54,697 bases of DNA, taken from the NCBI RefSeq assembly GCF_003788585.1, contig NZ_AYKG01000016.1:1-54697 (forward strand), in the 5' to 3' direction. The position numbers were made by a program, and so were the translations under genes. Positions 19,126 to 27,487 of the stretch are shown here, piece after piece (the stretch's first letter is position 1; every line of letters begins with the position of its first letter). Below the pieces are notes generated by a model, which saw only the letters and a list, made by a program, of their open reading frames with translations, was not told where the DNA came from and searched no databases. The stretch comes from Salinisphaera japonica YTM-1 (GTDB taxonomy: Bacteria; Pseudomonadota; Gammaproteobacteria; Nevskiales; Salinisphaeraceae).

Positions 19126-20178
19126 TCAGCCGTGTTCCACGATCGAGAGCACCGTATAAGGCGCCTCGTGCGGCTCGCGGGCATCGCGATGATGATCGGC
19201 CTCCAGCGCCAGCACGCGATCCGGATCATAAACCACGAACAGCCGCCCGTCGGCCAGCACGGCCAAGCCTTCGGCCTTGTTGGCGAACTCCAGCGGCTCG
19301 CCCGTGTCATCAGCCACCAGAACCGGCGCCCGGCCGGCATGGAAATCGTCGAACGACAGCGCCCAGAGATAAGCGCCCAGCCGGTCACCGCCCTGGCCGT
19401 CGTCAACCTCGAAGCTGGTCAGGAAATACAGGCGCTGGGTGGCCGGGTCATATTCCAGACTCGACAGGCCGACCTCGAAGCGCACGCCCGGCCAGGCCGC
19501 CGGCTCGAACTCATAGACCAGCTCGAACAGGCCGGTGAACGCCAGCATGCCCTCAGCGTCCACGCGATACGGTGCGGCCACCACCTGAGCCACATAAGAG
19601 AAGTCCTCGTGGCTTTGACCGACTTCGCGAACACCGAATAACAGTAGCGGATCACCGCCGGCTTCGCCCGGCACGCTGGACAGGCCCTCGACCTTGAAAT
19701 ACGGCGCGCCGAGCGCGCTGGCCAGATCCTCGCGCAGGCCGAGCGAGCTAAGCACCCCGTCGTTGTCGCGATCGGCGATGAGCTGGACGCGGTCCGGCTC
19801 GCCGCAGGGCCAGATCAGCAGGCGGTTATAGACATCCTGGTCCGCGGTCTGGCGATCCACGCGGTCGAAGCCGGTCGTGGCGATCAGATAGTCGCCGCCA
19901 TCGGTCAGCGCGAAGTCTTCATATTTCTCGGCCGACGTGATCAGGCCGGCCGTGTAGTAGGACAGCGACTCGGCCACGGGTGCGGCCTGGTCATCGATAT
20001 CCAGCGCGAATACCGGCGAGCGATGATCGCCGGGCACGTTCTTATCGCTGCCGAAAACCAGGCGATGCCCGTTCCAGGCCACGGCCGATATCTCGACGTT
20101 GACCGCGTCGCCGGTCGGGTCGGACAGATCGCGCTCGAAACAGGCAAACAACCCCTTGTGATCGATACGTGCCTTCAT
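19126..20178 (-). CDS. Uncharacterised protein, possible beta-propeller
   Basis: Not recognised with confidence. The 350-residue, acidic product has no signal peptide and no membrane segment. It has recurring strands of the type HRLVFGSDKN, GDYLIATTGFD, PLLLFGVREVG, QRLYFLTSFE and GRLFVVYDPDRV spaced along the chain, suggesting a blade-repeat fold related to the phytase-like or DUF3616-type propellers. This is inference from strand spacing only. The ATG at 20178 is chosen for CAAGG upstream; the frame remains open above it without merit. It lies between bioA (49 bp) and ubiA (41 bp) on the same strand. High acidity fits a halophile. Confidence 0.8.
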   Translation of the reverse strand: MKARIDHKGLFACFERDLSDPTGDAVNVEISAVAWNGHRLVFGSDKNVPGDHRSPVFALDIDDQAAPVAESLSYYTAGLITSAEKYEDFALTDGGDYLIATTGFDRVDRQTADQDVYNRLLIWPCGEPDRVQLIADRDNDGVLSSLGLREDLASALGAPYFKVEGLSSVPGEAGGDPLLLFGVREVGQSHEDFSYVAQVVAAPYRVDAEGMLAFTGLFELVYEFEPAAWPGVRFEVGLSSLEYDPATQRLYFLTSFEVDDGQGGDRLGAYLWALSFDDFHAGRAPVLVADDTGEPLEFANKAEGLAVLADGRLFVVYDPDRVLALEADHHRDAREPHEAPYTVLSIVEHG

Positions 20179-20219
20179 GAAGCCTTGTCTCTTGAAATAG
20201 AACGATGATGCGGCGCGGA

Positions 20220-21095
20220 TCAACCAAGCGCCAGATCGACAACGAGGCCGATGAAGATCAGACCGCCGAGATAATTGTGTTGCATGAATGCAGAAAAACA
20301 CGAGGCCCTGTCACGGCCGCGCGTCAGCCATTGATGATAGATCGACATGCCAACGGCGGCGGCAAGCCCCAGATAATAGGCAAGTCCCAGGCCGAATAGC
20401 GCGCCCACCGCGACGAGCAACGCATAAAACAGGCATTGGAAGCCGCCAATCATCGCGCGGTCGTATCGGCCCCAGAGCACGGCGGTCGATTTCACGCCGA
20501 TCTTCAGATCATCGTCGCGATCGACCATGGCATAGAACGTGTCGTAAATGAGCGCCCAGATCAGCGTGGCCACGAACAGCAGCCAGGCCCCGGCCGGCAC
20601 ATGCCCGGTTTCTGCAGCGAAGGCCATTGGTACCGCCCAACCGAACGCCGCGCCAAGAAACATCTGCGGCCAGTGCGTGGCCCGCTTGGTAAACGGGTAA
20701 AGAACAGCCAGGAACACGGCGATAACCGACAAGGCGATCGTCGCCGCGTTCAAGGTGAGCACGAGTACAAACGCCAGGAGGCACAGTACGGCGAACACGA
20801 CCAGCGCCTCGCGCGCCGTCACTTCGCCCGTCGCCAACGGGCGGGCCTTGGTGCGCGCGACATGACCGTCGATCTTGCGATCGGCGAAATCGTTCATCAC
20901 GCAGCCGGCCGAGCGCATGAGCACAGCACCCGCCACGAACACGAAAAGCACCCAGGCACCCGGCACCCCGTCGGCGGCCAGCCAAAGCGCCCAAAGCATC
21001 GGCCAAACCACCAGAAAGATGCCGATGGGCTTGTTCAGGCGTGTCAGGCGCAGATAACGGTCGAGCCGGCTGGCCGGCTGTGCGGTACTCGACAT
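20220..21095 (-). CDS. ubiA: 4-hydroxybenzoate octaprenyltransferase
   Basis: Inner-membrane prenyltransferase of ubiquinone synthesis, attaching the polyprenyl chain to 4-hydroxybenzoate. The two aspartate-rich magnesium/diphosphate motifs are visible: [20 protein letters not shown] and [17 protein letters not shown]. About eight hydrophobic segments are present in 291 residues. The ATG at 21095 has GGAG eight bases upstream and gives a normal N-terminus. No ubiC (chorismate lyase) neighbour is seen, unlike E. coli. Divergent from gshA. Confidence 0.96.
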   Translation of the reverse strand: MSSTAQPASRLDRYLRLTRLNKPIGIFLVVWPMLWALWLAADGVPGAWVLFVFVAGAVLMRSAGCVMNDFADRKIDGHVARTKARPLATGEVTAREALVVFAVLCLLAFVLVLTLNAATIALSVIAVFLAVLYPFTKRATHWPQMFLGAAFGWAVPMAFAAETGHVPAGAWLLFVATLIWALIYDTFYAMVDRDDDLKIGVKSTAVLWGRYDRAMIGGFQCLFYALLVAVGALFGLGLAYYLGLAAAVGMSIYHQWLTRGRDRASCFSAFMQHNYLGGLIFIGLVVDLALG

Positions 21096-21232
21096 GCACG
21101 GGCTCCGGTAATGTGACAACACAAGGCGATATCCGTGGCTTTACCAACTACCGCCTCGGGAGCTTGAAACGGTACCATGCGCGAAATTGTTGCGGCAGGG
21201 CCGTTCTTGCCCGGCTGCTTTTCGGAGACCAC

Positions 21233-22597
21233 ATGTCCGCTCCTTCGCAATCCGGTGGCGCGTCGATCACCGACGAACGCCAACTCGTCGAATATTTCGA
21301 GAACGCCTGCAAGCCGCCCAGTCGCTGGCGTTTGGGTACCGAACACGAAAAATTCGTTTTCGATCGCGAGACCCTACGCCCGCTGCCCTATGAAGGTGAC
21401 CAGAGCATCTCGGCCTTTCTCGAGAAGCTGACCCGCTTTGGCTGGACGCCGATGCAGGAAAACGGACGCACGGTTGCCCTGGAAATGGGTGATTGTCATA
21501 TCACGCTGGAGCCGGGCGGCCAGCTCGAGCTGGCGGGCGCGCCGCTCTATACCATCCACGAGACCTGCGACGAGATCCATACCCATCTGCGCCAGGTCAA
21601 GGAAGTGGCCGCGGACATGAACGTGGGCCTGATCGGCCTGGGCTTTCAGCCCAAGTGGTCGCGCGCCGAGTCGCCCTGGATGCCCAAGGAACGCTACGAG
21701 ATCATGGGCAACTACATGCCCAAGGTCGGCAATCTCGGCCTGGACATGATGCTGCGCACCTCGACCGTACAGGTGAATATCGACTACGGCTCGGAAAGTG
21801 ACATGATCAAGAAGTTCCGGGTCGGCCTGGCGCTTCAACCGATCGCCACCGCGCTGTTTGCCAACTCGCCGTTCACCGAGGGCAAGCCCAACGGTTTCGT
21901 CTCGTATCGCAGCCAGATCTGGACCGATACCGATCCCGATCGCTGCGGCATGCTCGACTGGGTGTTCGAAGACGAGATGGGATTCGAGCGGTACAAGGAT
22001 TTCGCGCTCGACGTGCCGATGTATTTCGTCTACCGCGACGGCCATTACATCGATGCCGCCGGCCAGTCATTTCGAGACTTCATGGCCGGCAAGCTGCCCG
22101 CCCTGCCCGGTGAGCGCCCGGTGATGAGCGACTGGGACGACCATTTGACCACGTTGTTTCCCGAAGTGCGCCTCAAGCGTTTCATGGAAATGCGCGGCGC
22201 TGACGGCGGCCCGTGGCGCCGTCTGTGTGCCCTGCCCGCGCTGTGGGCCGGGCTGTGCTACGACAGCACCGCCCTGGACGAAGCCTGGGCGCTGGTCGCC
22301 GATTTCACGCCCGCCGAACGCAACCACCTGCGAGACCAGGCCCCGATCCACGGCTTGGCCACCCCGTTCCGTGGCGCCACGATGGGTGGTATCGCCCGCG
22401 AAGCCGTGGCGATCGCCCAGCGCGGTCTCTCGCGCCGCGCCAATCTGGACGGCCAGGACCGCGACGAGGCCATGTACCTGGATCAGCTGGCCGAAATTGC
22501 CGAAACCGGCATCACCCCGGCCGAACACCTGCTATCGCTCTACGAAGGCCGCTGGAACCAATCCGTGGACCCGGTCTTTCACGAGTTCGCCTACTGA
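21233..22597 (+). CDS. gshA: Glutamate-cysteine ligase, plant/proteobacterial type
   Basis: First step of glutathione synthesis: ATP-dependent joining of glutamate and cysteine. The 454-residue sequence belongs to the plant-like class, not the E. coli class: SRWRLGTEHEKF, EPGGQLELAGAPLYTIHETCDEI, MPKERYEIMGNYMPK and HGLATPFRG are its signatures. ATG at 21233 has GGAGACC upstream; the longer open frame is ignored because it overlaps ubiA's divergent start. It is the last gene before the large repeat array. No gshB in the window. Confidence 0.93.
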   Translation: MSAPSQSGGASITDERQLVEYFENACKPPSRWRLGTEHEKFVFDRETLRPLPYEGDQSISAFLEKLTRFGWTPMQENGRTVALEMGDCHITLEPGGQLELAGAPLYTIHETCDEIHTHLRQVKEVAADMNVGLIGLGFQPKWSRAESPWMPKERYEIMGNYMPKVGNLGLDMMLRTSTVQVNIDYGSESDMIKKFRVGLALQPIATALFANSPFTEGKPNGFVSYRSQIWTDTDPDRCGMLDWVFEDEMGFERYKDFALDVPMYFVYRDGHYIDAAGQSFRDFMAGKLPALPGERPVMSDWDDHLTTLFPEVRLKRFMEMRGADGGPWRRLCALPALWAGLCYDSTALDEAWALVADFTPAERNHLRDQAPIHGLATPFRGATMGGIAREAVAIAQRGLSRRANLDGQDRDEAMYLDQLAEIAETGITPAEHLLSLYEGRWNQSVDPVFHEFAY

Positions 22598-22627
22598 TCC
22601 GGCCCGCGGGCGCGTCTTTTGGCGATG

Positions 22628-23563
22628 GTCCGCGAATAAGCGCGAATAAAAGAAAAGCAATCCGCAGATGGACACCGATGGCCGCAGATTGAAAGACAGA
22701 TTGTGCAGGGGTTGTTCGTGCACCGGCACGCTTGATCAGCTAACGACTAATCAGTCGAGAATCTTCTTTTTCATCTGCGGCTGAATGCGCGTATTCAGCC
22801 GCGGGCGTGTCTTTTCAATCGTCCGCGAATGAACGCCAAAAAACGCGAATGAAAGAAAGATGATCCGCAGGCCTTGGTCGATATGGCGAGCTCCGAGCCA
22901 CCCGCTCGGCAGCCCAATAATCAGAAACCTAATCTGTGAAATTTGCGTAATCTGCGGATGCATATCTTGTTGAACCGGTCTTTGATTTCAAACGATCGTC
23001 TTCTTCATCTGCGGCCATCGGCGTTCATCTGCGGATAAATGCCTGTATTCATTCGCGGGGAGGTCTTTTTAATCGTCCGCAAATAAACGCGAATAAAAGA
23101 AAGACGATCCGTGGGTCATGGCCGATACAACGAGCTTTGAGCCACCCGCTCAGTAGCCCAATAATCAAAAACCTAATCGGTAAAGTCTGCGTAATCTGCG
23201 GATGGATATCTTGTTCAATCGGTCTTTGATTTCAGACGATCGTCTTCTTCATCTGCGGATGAATGCCTGTATTCAGCCGCGGGCGCGTCTTTTTAATCGT
23301 CCGCGAATGAACGCAAATAAACGCGAATAAGAGAAAGACGGTCCGCGGAGCTTGGTCGATACGGCGAGCTCCGAGCCACCCGCTCAGTAGCCCAATACTC
23401 AAAAACCTAATCTGTGAAATCTGCGTAATCTGCGGATGGAAAGCTTGTTGAATCGGCGTTCGATTTCAGACGGTTGTCTTCTTCATCTGCGGCCATCGGC
23501 GTTCATCTGCGGATTGTCTTCTCGCCTGTATTCATTTGCGCTTATTCGCGTTGATTCGCGGAC
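22628..23563. repeat. Tandem array of ~250-bp repeat units bounded by inverted ends
   Basis: Four units begin with GTCCGC(G/A)AAT at 22628, 22821, 23075 and 23299 (lengths 193, 254, 224 and 265 bp). Units 2-4 share a core (GGTCGAT..., GAGCCACCCGCTC, AATCTGTGAAATYTGCGTAA, GTCTTCTTCATCTGCGG). Unit 1 has a different centre including a CGACT-AATC-AGTCG hairpin, and unit 3 lacks a 22-bp word. The array starts GTCCGCGAATAAGCGCGAAT and ends with the inverse of the same word (GCGGAC at 23558-23563). No gene is seen within. It fills the whole gshA-queH gap. Confidence 0.85.
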
Positions 23564-23573
23564 AGTGTTTGAC

Positions 23574-24302
23574 TTAGTCGCGCTTGAGCCACGGATATTC
23601 GCCGCGGGCATCGGCGCTGGGTAGCGGCGATTTGACGGCTTCGCGGCCGTAGAACTTGATGCCTTTCTGGATCCGCTCGCGACCCATCTCCTGACGGTGG
23701 CGATTGGTGTCGCGCAGGCTGTAGACACAGCCGCAGTATTCCTGCTGATAGAACGACTCGCGCTTGGCGATCTCGATCATGCGCGCGGCCCCGCCCTTCT
23801 TGCGCCAGTTGAGCGTCCAGTAGGTTACCTCGGGATAACGCGAAGTCGCGCGCACGCCGGCCTCGTTGATCTGCTCCATGTTCTTCCAGCGCGAGATGCC
23901 CAACGTGGATGACACCATGTGATAGCCGTTTTCAGCGGCAAACAGCGCGGTACGCTCGAAGCGCATATCGAAACAGACCGTGCAGCGCCGGCCACGCTCG
24001 GGCGCATCCTCCAGGCCGCGGATACGATCAAACCAGTTGTCGGTATCGTAATCGCCGTCGATATGCGGGATGCCCAGTTCCTCGCAGTAGCGCGTGTCCT
24101 CGGCCTTGCGCATTTCATACTCGGCCTGCGGATGGATGTTCGGGTTATAGAAATACACCGTCACATCGATGCCCGAGGCCTTGACCGCGGCCAGTACTTC
24201 GCCCGCACACGGCGCGCAGCATGAGTGCATGAGCAGCTTTGTGCCGGGTTCGGGCGGCACGAGCGTAGGGCGTTCGTAATCGTCGAGCTTGTACGGGTTC
24301 AT
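23574..24302 (-). CDS. queH: Epoxyqueuosine reductase QueH
   Basis: Reduces epoxyqueuosine to queuosine in tRNA, the final step of queuosine synthesis; a non-orthologous replacement of QueG. The 242-residue DUF208 protein shows metal/Fe-S cysteines HSCCAPC (Cys28, Cys29, Cys32), [10 protein letters not shown] and EYCGCVYS. The family is known to bind a [4Fe-4S] cluster and a second metal. Its stop lies 10 bp from the end of the repeat array and its start is 72 bp from the divergent small membrane gene. Confidence 0.93.
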   Translation of the reverse strand: MNPYKLDDYERPTLVPPEPGTKLLMHSCCAPCAGEVLAAVKASGIDVTVYFYNPNIHPQAEYEMRKAEDTRYCEELGIPHIDGDYDTDNWFDRIRGLEDAPERGRRCTVCFDMRFERTALFAAENGYHMVSSTLGISRWKNMEQINEAGVRATSRYPEVTYWTLNWRKKGGAARMIEIAKRESFYQQEYCGCVYSLRDTNRHRQEMGRERIQKGIKFYGREAVKSPLPSADARGEYPWLKRD

Positions 24303-24374
24303 GGCGCGACCTGCCGGGTCAATTAAACGATGCGATAATGGCGCGTATTGTCCGCATTGCAGCGGGCGTCGTCC

Positions 24375-24713
24375 ATGTTTGGCTTCAAGGCAGCGTTTCT
24401 CATGCAGAAAGGCAGTATTTCTCTCGCGATCGTCTGGATGGTCGTCATATCGCTGGTTCTGTTCTGGCTGCCGGTCGCCGGGCCGTTACTGGCAGGCTTT
24501 GTTGGCGGGCGCACCGCCGGCAGCGTCGGCCGCGGTATCTGGGCCGCGATCCTGCCCACCGTCATCCTGTGCCTGATTCTGCTGGGTGCGGGCACCGCCC
24601 TGACCGGCTTGCCCGTAATCGGCGTCATCGCCTCGATCAGCCTGTTCCTGGTCATCGCCATCCAGCTCATCCCGCTGATCGCCGGGGCCATCATCGGCGG
24701 CTTGATGGCCTAG
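24375..24713 (+). CDS. Small membrane protein of unknown function
   Basis: Family not firmly recognised. About 112 residues, mainly hydrophobic: three or four membrane segments and a central glycine-rich motif [15 protein letters not shown], a pattern seen in DUF5518-like small membrane proteins. The start is uncertain: ATG at 24375 is chosen, while 24348 and 24402 are in frame and no clear ribosome-binding site decides. Divergent from queH. It ends 9 bp before the next repeat copy, so queH and this gene are boxed in by repeat DNA. Confidence 0.7.
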   Translation: MFGFKAAFLMQKGSISLAIVWMVVISLVLFWLPVAGPLLAGFVGGRTAGSVGRGIWAAILPTVILCLILLGAGTALTGLPVIGVIASISLFLVIAIQLIPLIAGAIIGGLMA

Positions 24714-24722
24714 CTTTTATTC

Positions 24723-24986
24723 GTCCGCGACGTAAAAGAAAAGACAATCCGCAGATTTCGCAGATGACGCAGATTGCTTGGTCGATACGGCGAGCTCCGA
24801 GTTATCGCGCTCACTGGATTAATGATCAAACAAAACTAATCTGTGAAATCTGCGTAATCTGCGGATGAAAATCTTGTTCAATCGGTCTCTGATTCCAGCG
24901 GATCGTCTTTTTCATCTGCGGCCATCGGCGTTCATCTGCGGATAAATGCCTGTATTCCTTCGCGCTTATTCGCGTTCATTTGCGGA
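24723..24986. repeat. Isolated copy of the ~250-bp repeat unit
   Basis: It carries the same core as the array at 22628-23563 (TTGGTCGATACGGCGAGCTC, TAATCTGTGAAATCTGCGTA, CATCTGCGGCCATCGGCGTT), 1.2 kb away across queH. The left end is decayed (GTCCGCGACG), while the right end keeps the inverted CGCGTTCATTTGCGGA word. With the terminator that follows, it occupies the 344 bp between the small membrane gene and ectC; no gene is seen. Confidence 0.8.
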
Positions 24987-24991
24987 TAAAC

Positions 24992-25029
24992 AAAAAGAAA
25001 GGCCCCGATCACTGACCGGGGCCTTTTTT
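24992..25029 (-). terminator. Rho-independent terminator of ectABC (bidirectional)
   Basis: A 9-bp stem AAGGCCCCG/CGGGGCCTT-type hairpin has T-rich runs on both strands. It is 29 bp beyond the ectC stop on the minus strand and can also stop plus-strand transcription from the small membrane gene. Confidence 0.8.
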
Positions 25030-25057
25030 CATCTGATCCGCTAGCAAAAGCGTTGGA

Positions 25058-25447
25058 TCAGTCGTTCGGCGGCACGTACGCGCCGTCTTCGTCGTGGATC
25101 TCACGACCGGTGACGGGCGGGTTGAAGGCACAGACCAGCTTCATCTCGGTCTTGGCTTTCAAGGTGTGCTTGTCGTGGTTGTCCAGCGCGTAGACCGTGC
25201 CCGGCTTGATCTCGAACTCTTCGTTCGTATCGCGGTTCACGATCGTGCCTTCGCCCTGATAACAGAACACGGCTTCGAAGTGGTACTTGTACCACATGTC
25301 GAATTCCAGGCCCGGCGGGAAGGTGGTTTCGTGGAACGAAAAACCCATGCCGTCCTTGGCCAGCAGCCAGCGCACGCTGGTCCAGCCGTCGGGGCTGACG
25401 ACTTCACGGTCGGTGCCACGCAGGTCTTCGGTCTTGATGATCTTCAT
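25058..25447 (-). CDS. ectC: L-ectoine synthase
   Basis: Cyclises N-gamma-acetyl-diaminobutyrate to ectoine, the compatible solute. The 129-residue cupin shows MKIIKTEDLRGTDREV, WTSVRWLLAKDGMGFSFHET, YKYHFEAVFCYQGEGT and GTVYALDNHDKHTLKA, all EctC signatures. Last gene of ectABC, 92 bp after ectB and followed by a terminator. No ectD hydroxylase or ask_ect follows. Confidence 0.97.
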   Translation of the reverse strand: MKIIKTEDLRGTDREVVSPDGWTSVRWLLAKDGMGFSFHETTFPPGLEFDMWYKYHFEAVFCYQGEGTIVNRDTNEEFEIKPGTVYALDNHDKHTLKAKTEMKLVCAFNPPVTGREIHDEDGAYVPPND

Positions 25448-25539
25448 AAGCAGTCCTCTTTGAGGTGTTGTTCTACTGCATCGTACACCCGCGCGACGTG
25501 GTCAGACGCCACGTCGCACGGTTTGTTTTCCGGATGCGA

Positions 25540-26814
25540 TCAGGCCGCGTTCGAGAGCAGGCCGTGCTTGTCGAGCACGGTATGAATCGCCTGTTCGAGC
25601 GTATCCAGGCCTTTCTCGATGTCGTCGTCCGGGCTGATCAACGGCGGCATGACCTTGATCACGTTGTCGTCGGCACCGGCGGTCTCGAGAATCAGATGAT
25701 GCTTGAAGCACTCGGCGGCGATTTCATCGGCCAGCTCGTGCTGCTCGCAGTCGATGCCGATGAAAAATCCGCGGCCGCGCACTTCGGCCTTGAAGCCCGT
25801 CTGCGAAATAATGCCGTCCAGACGCTCCTTGATGCGATCGCTCATGCGCAGCACGTTTTTTTCGAGCTTATCGTCTTTCCAGTAGTGCTCAAGTGCGGCG
25901 ATCGCGGTGATGAAGGCATGGTTGAAGCCACGGAACGTGCCGTTGTGCTCGCCCGGCTCCCAGATATCGTATTCCGGCTTGATCATCGTGATCGCAAGCG
26001 GCGTGCCGTAGCCCGACAAGCTCTTGGACACGGTGATGATATCCGGCGAAATACCGGCCGGCTCGAAGGAGAAGAACGGGCCCGTACGACCCACGCCGGC
26101 CTGGATATCGTCGACGATCAGCAGCATGTCGTGATCACGACAGAGCGTCTCGATCTTCTTCAGCCAGTCGAAATCGGCGACGTTGATGCCGCCCTCGCCC
26201 TGCACCGTCTCGACGATGATCGCGGCCGGCTTCTCGTAGCCCGAGGAGCTGTTTTCGAGCAGCATGCGCAGGTCGTCGGCGGTATCGCGATCCGGGCCGA
26301 AATAGCCCGAGAACGGCACCGGCGAGGAGTGACACAGGCACACGCCGGCACCGGCCCGCTTGGAGGCGTTGCCGGTCACGGCCAGCGCACCGAGCGTCAT
26401 GCCGTGGTAAGCGTTTGTGAAGAACAGCACGCGGTCACGCCCTTTCACCTTGCGCGCGATCTTGAGCGCGGCCTCGACCGCGTTGGTACCGGTCGGCCCC
26501 GGAAACTGGATCTTATAATCCATGCCGCGCGGCTTCATGATCACGTCCTCGAAGGTTTCGAGGAACCGGATCTTGGCGTCCGTGGCCATGTCCAGGCCGT
26601 GGGTGATGCCGTCGGACTCGATGTAGTCCAACAGCGCTTTCTTCATCACGTCGTCGTTATGGCCGTAGTTGATGGCCCCGGCGCCGGAGAAGAAATCCAG
26701 ATATTGGGTGCCGTCTTCCGCGGTCAGCCAGTTGGCTTTACCGGTAGAAAAGACTTTCGGAAATGAACGGACATAGCCGCGGACTTCCGATTCCAAACGA
26801 TTGATTGTTTCCAT
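25540..26814 (-). CDS. ectB: Diaminobutyrate-2-oxoglutarate transaminase
   Basis: Makes L-2,4-diaminobutyrate from aspartate semialdehyde and glutamate, the first step of ectoine synthesis. At 424 residues, PLP lysine is Lys264 in TVSKSLSGYG; LDFFSGAGAINYGHN, GPTGTNAVEAALKIARK and VDDIQAGVGRTG are typical of EctB. It shares aspartate semialdehyde with DapB's pathway, encoded 5.6 kb away. Lies 36 bp after ectA. Confidence 0.97.
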   Translation of the reverse strand: METINRLESEVRGYVRSFPKVFSTGKANWLTAEDGTQYLDFFSGAGAINYGHNDDVMKKALLDYIESDGITHGLDMATDAKIRFLETFEDVIMKPRGMDYKIQFPGPTGTNAVEAALKIARKVKGRDRVLFFTNAYHGMTLGALAVTGNASKRAGAGVCLCHSSPVPFSGYFGPDRDTADDLRMLLENSSSGYEKPAAIIVETVQGEGGINVADFDWLKKIETLCRDHDMLLIVDDIQAGVGRTGPFFSFEPAGISPDIITVSKSLSGYGTPLAITMIKPEYDIWEPGEHNGTFRGFNHAFITAIAALEHYWKDDKLEKNVLRMSDRIKERLDGIISQTGFKAEVRGRGFFIGIDCEQHELADEIAAECFKHHLILETAGADDNVIKVMPPLISPDDDIEKGLDTLEQAIHTVLDKHGLLSNAA

Positions 26815-26850
26815 TAGAAAACTCCTGACTACGCAGGCTGTGCGTCGTAT

Positions 26851-27375
26851 TTAAGAGGAAAGCGCGCTGACGGCATCGGCGTCAAATGGCCCGATACGAA
26901 ACAGAATCTCCGGCTCGTGGGGGTCGTGCGGTTCGCCTTCGTCGAAAGCATCGAACAGCTCGGCCGAAAACAACTCGGTTTCGTCGATACGGGCGTTCAG
27001 ACGACGCGCCAATCCACGGAACAGCCCTTGGGAAGGCTCGTTAGTCGGCCCGACGGTGGTATCCAGATAGCGCACATCGGCACAGGCCGGTCGCTTGAGG
27101 ATCTCGGCGAGCATGCGCGTGGCAAGCCCTTTGCCGCGCCCGGCCTGGGCCACACCGACCTGCCAGACAAACAGCGTCTCGGGATCGGCCGGCAACAGAT
27201 AGCCGGAGATAAAGCCGCCCAGCTCGCCGTCGATTTCAGCGACCACGCTCGTGCCGGCGTGGTGTTCGCCGATGAGCATATAGGCATAGGCCGAGTTGAT
27301 ATCAAGCACGCCCAGGCGATGAACAAGCGTGAGGATGCCGGCCCCGTCTTCCTTGCCCGGCGGTCGAAAGATCAC
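26851..27375 (-). CDS. ectA: L-2,4-diaminobutyrate N-acetyltransferase
   Basis: GNAT enzyme that acetylates diaminobutyrate, second step of ectoine synthesis. DINSAYAYMLIGEHHAGTSVVAE, WQVGVAQAGRGKGLATRML (acetyl-CoA loop) and TTVGPTNEPSQGLFRGLAR are EctA signatures. The start is unusual: no ATG precedes the conserved domain within the open frame. The GTG at 27375, with GGAAG just upstream, gives 174 residues beginning right at the domain, and fits a start site downstream of the candidate -10 at 27437-27442. An upstream non-ATG start would add residues similar in length to the tail of other EctA proteins. Confidence 0.85.
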   Translation of the reverse strand: MIFRPPGKEDGAGILTLVHRLGVLDINSAYAYMLIGEHHAGTSVVAEIDGELGGFISGYLLPADPETLFVWQVGVAQAGRGKGLATRMLAEILKRPACADVRYLDTTVGPTNEPSQGLFRGLARRLNARIDETELFSAELFDAFDEGEPHDPHEPEILFRIGPFDADAVSALSS

Positions 27376-27436
27376 GTCTTCCGACGAGGGGTGATCCGAT
27401 TTAGAAATGGTCTTTTCTGATTCGAATGATGCCCCG

Positions 27437-27465
27437 AGTATAACGAGTCGCGCGTACTCGTGCTG
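27437..27465 (-). promoter_or_regulatory. Candidate ectABC promoter with dyad
   Basis: On the minus strand TATACT (27437-27442) is a good -10 but the -35 region (27460-27465) is poor, as in sigmaS-type or activator-dependent promoters. The dyad CGAGT-N7-ACTCG (27444-27460) fills the space just upstream and could be an operator. Osmotic control is inferred from the genes only. Confidence 0.35.
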
Positions 27466-27487
27466 CGCGCGCGACCCGTGAGATGCC

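Noticed and set aside
22628-23563. CRISPR array
   Set aside because: Units are 190-265 bp, contain similar cores rather than unique spacers, and no cas gene is near.
25058-27375. Ectoine hydroxylase (ectD) or aspartokinase as part of the cluster
   Set aside because: Neither is found on either strand; ectC is followed directly by a terminator and repeat DNA.
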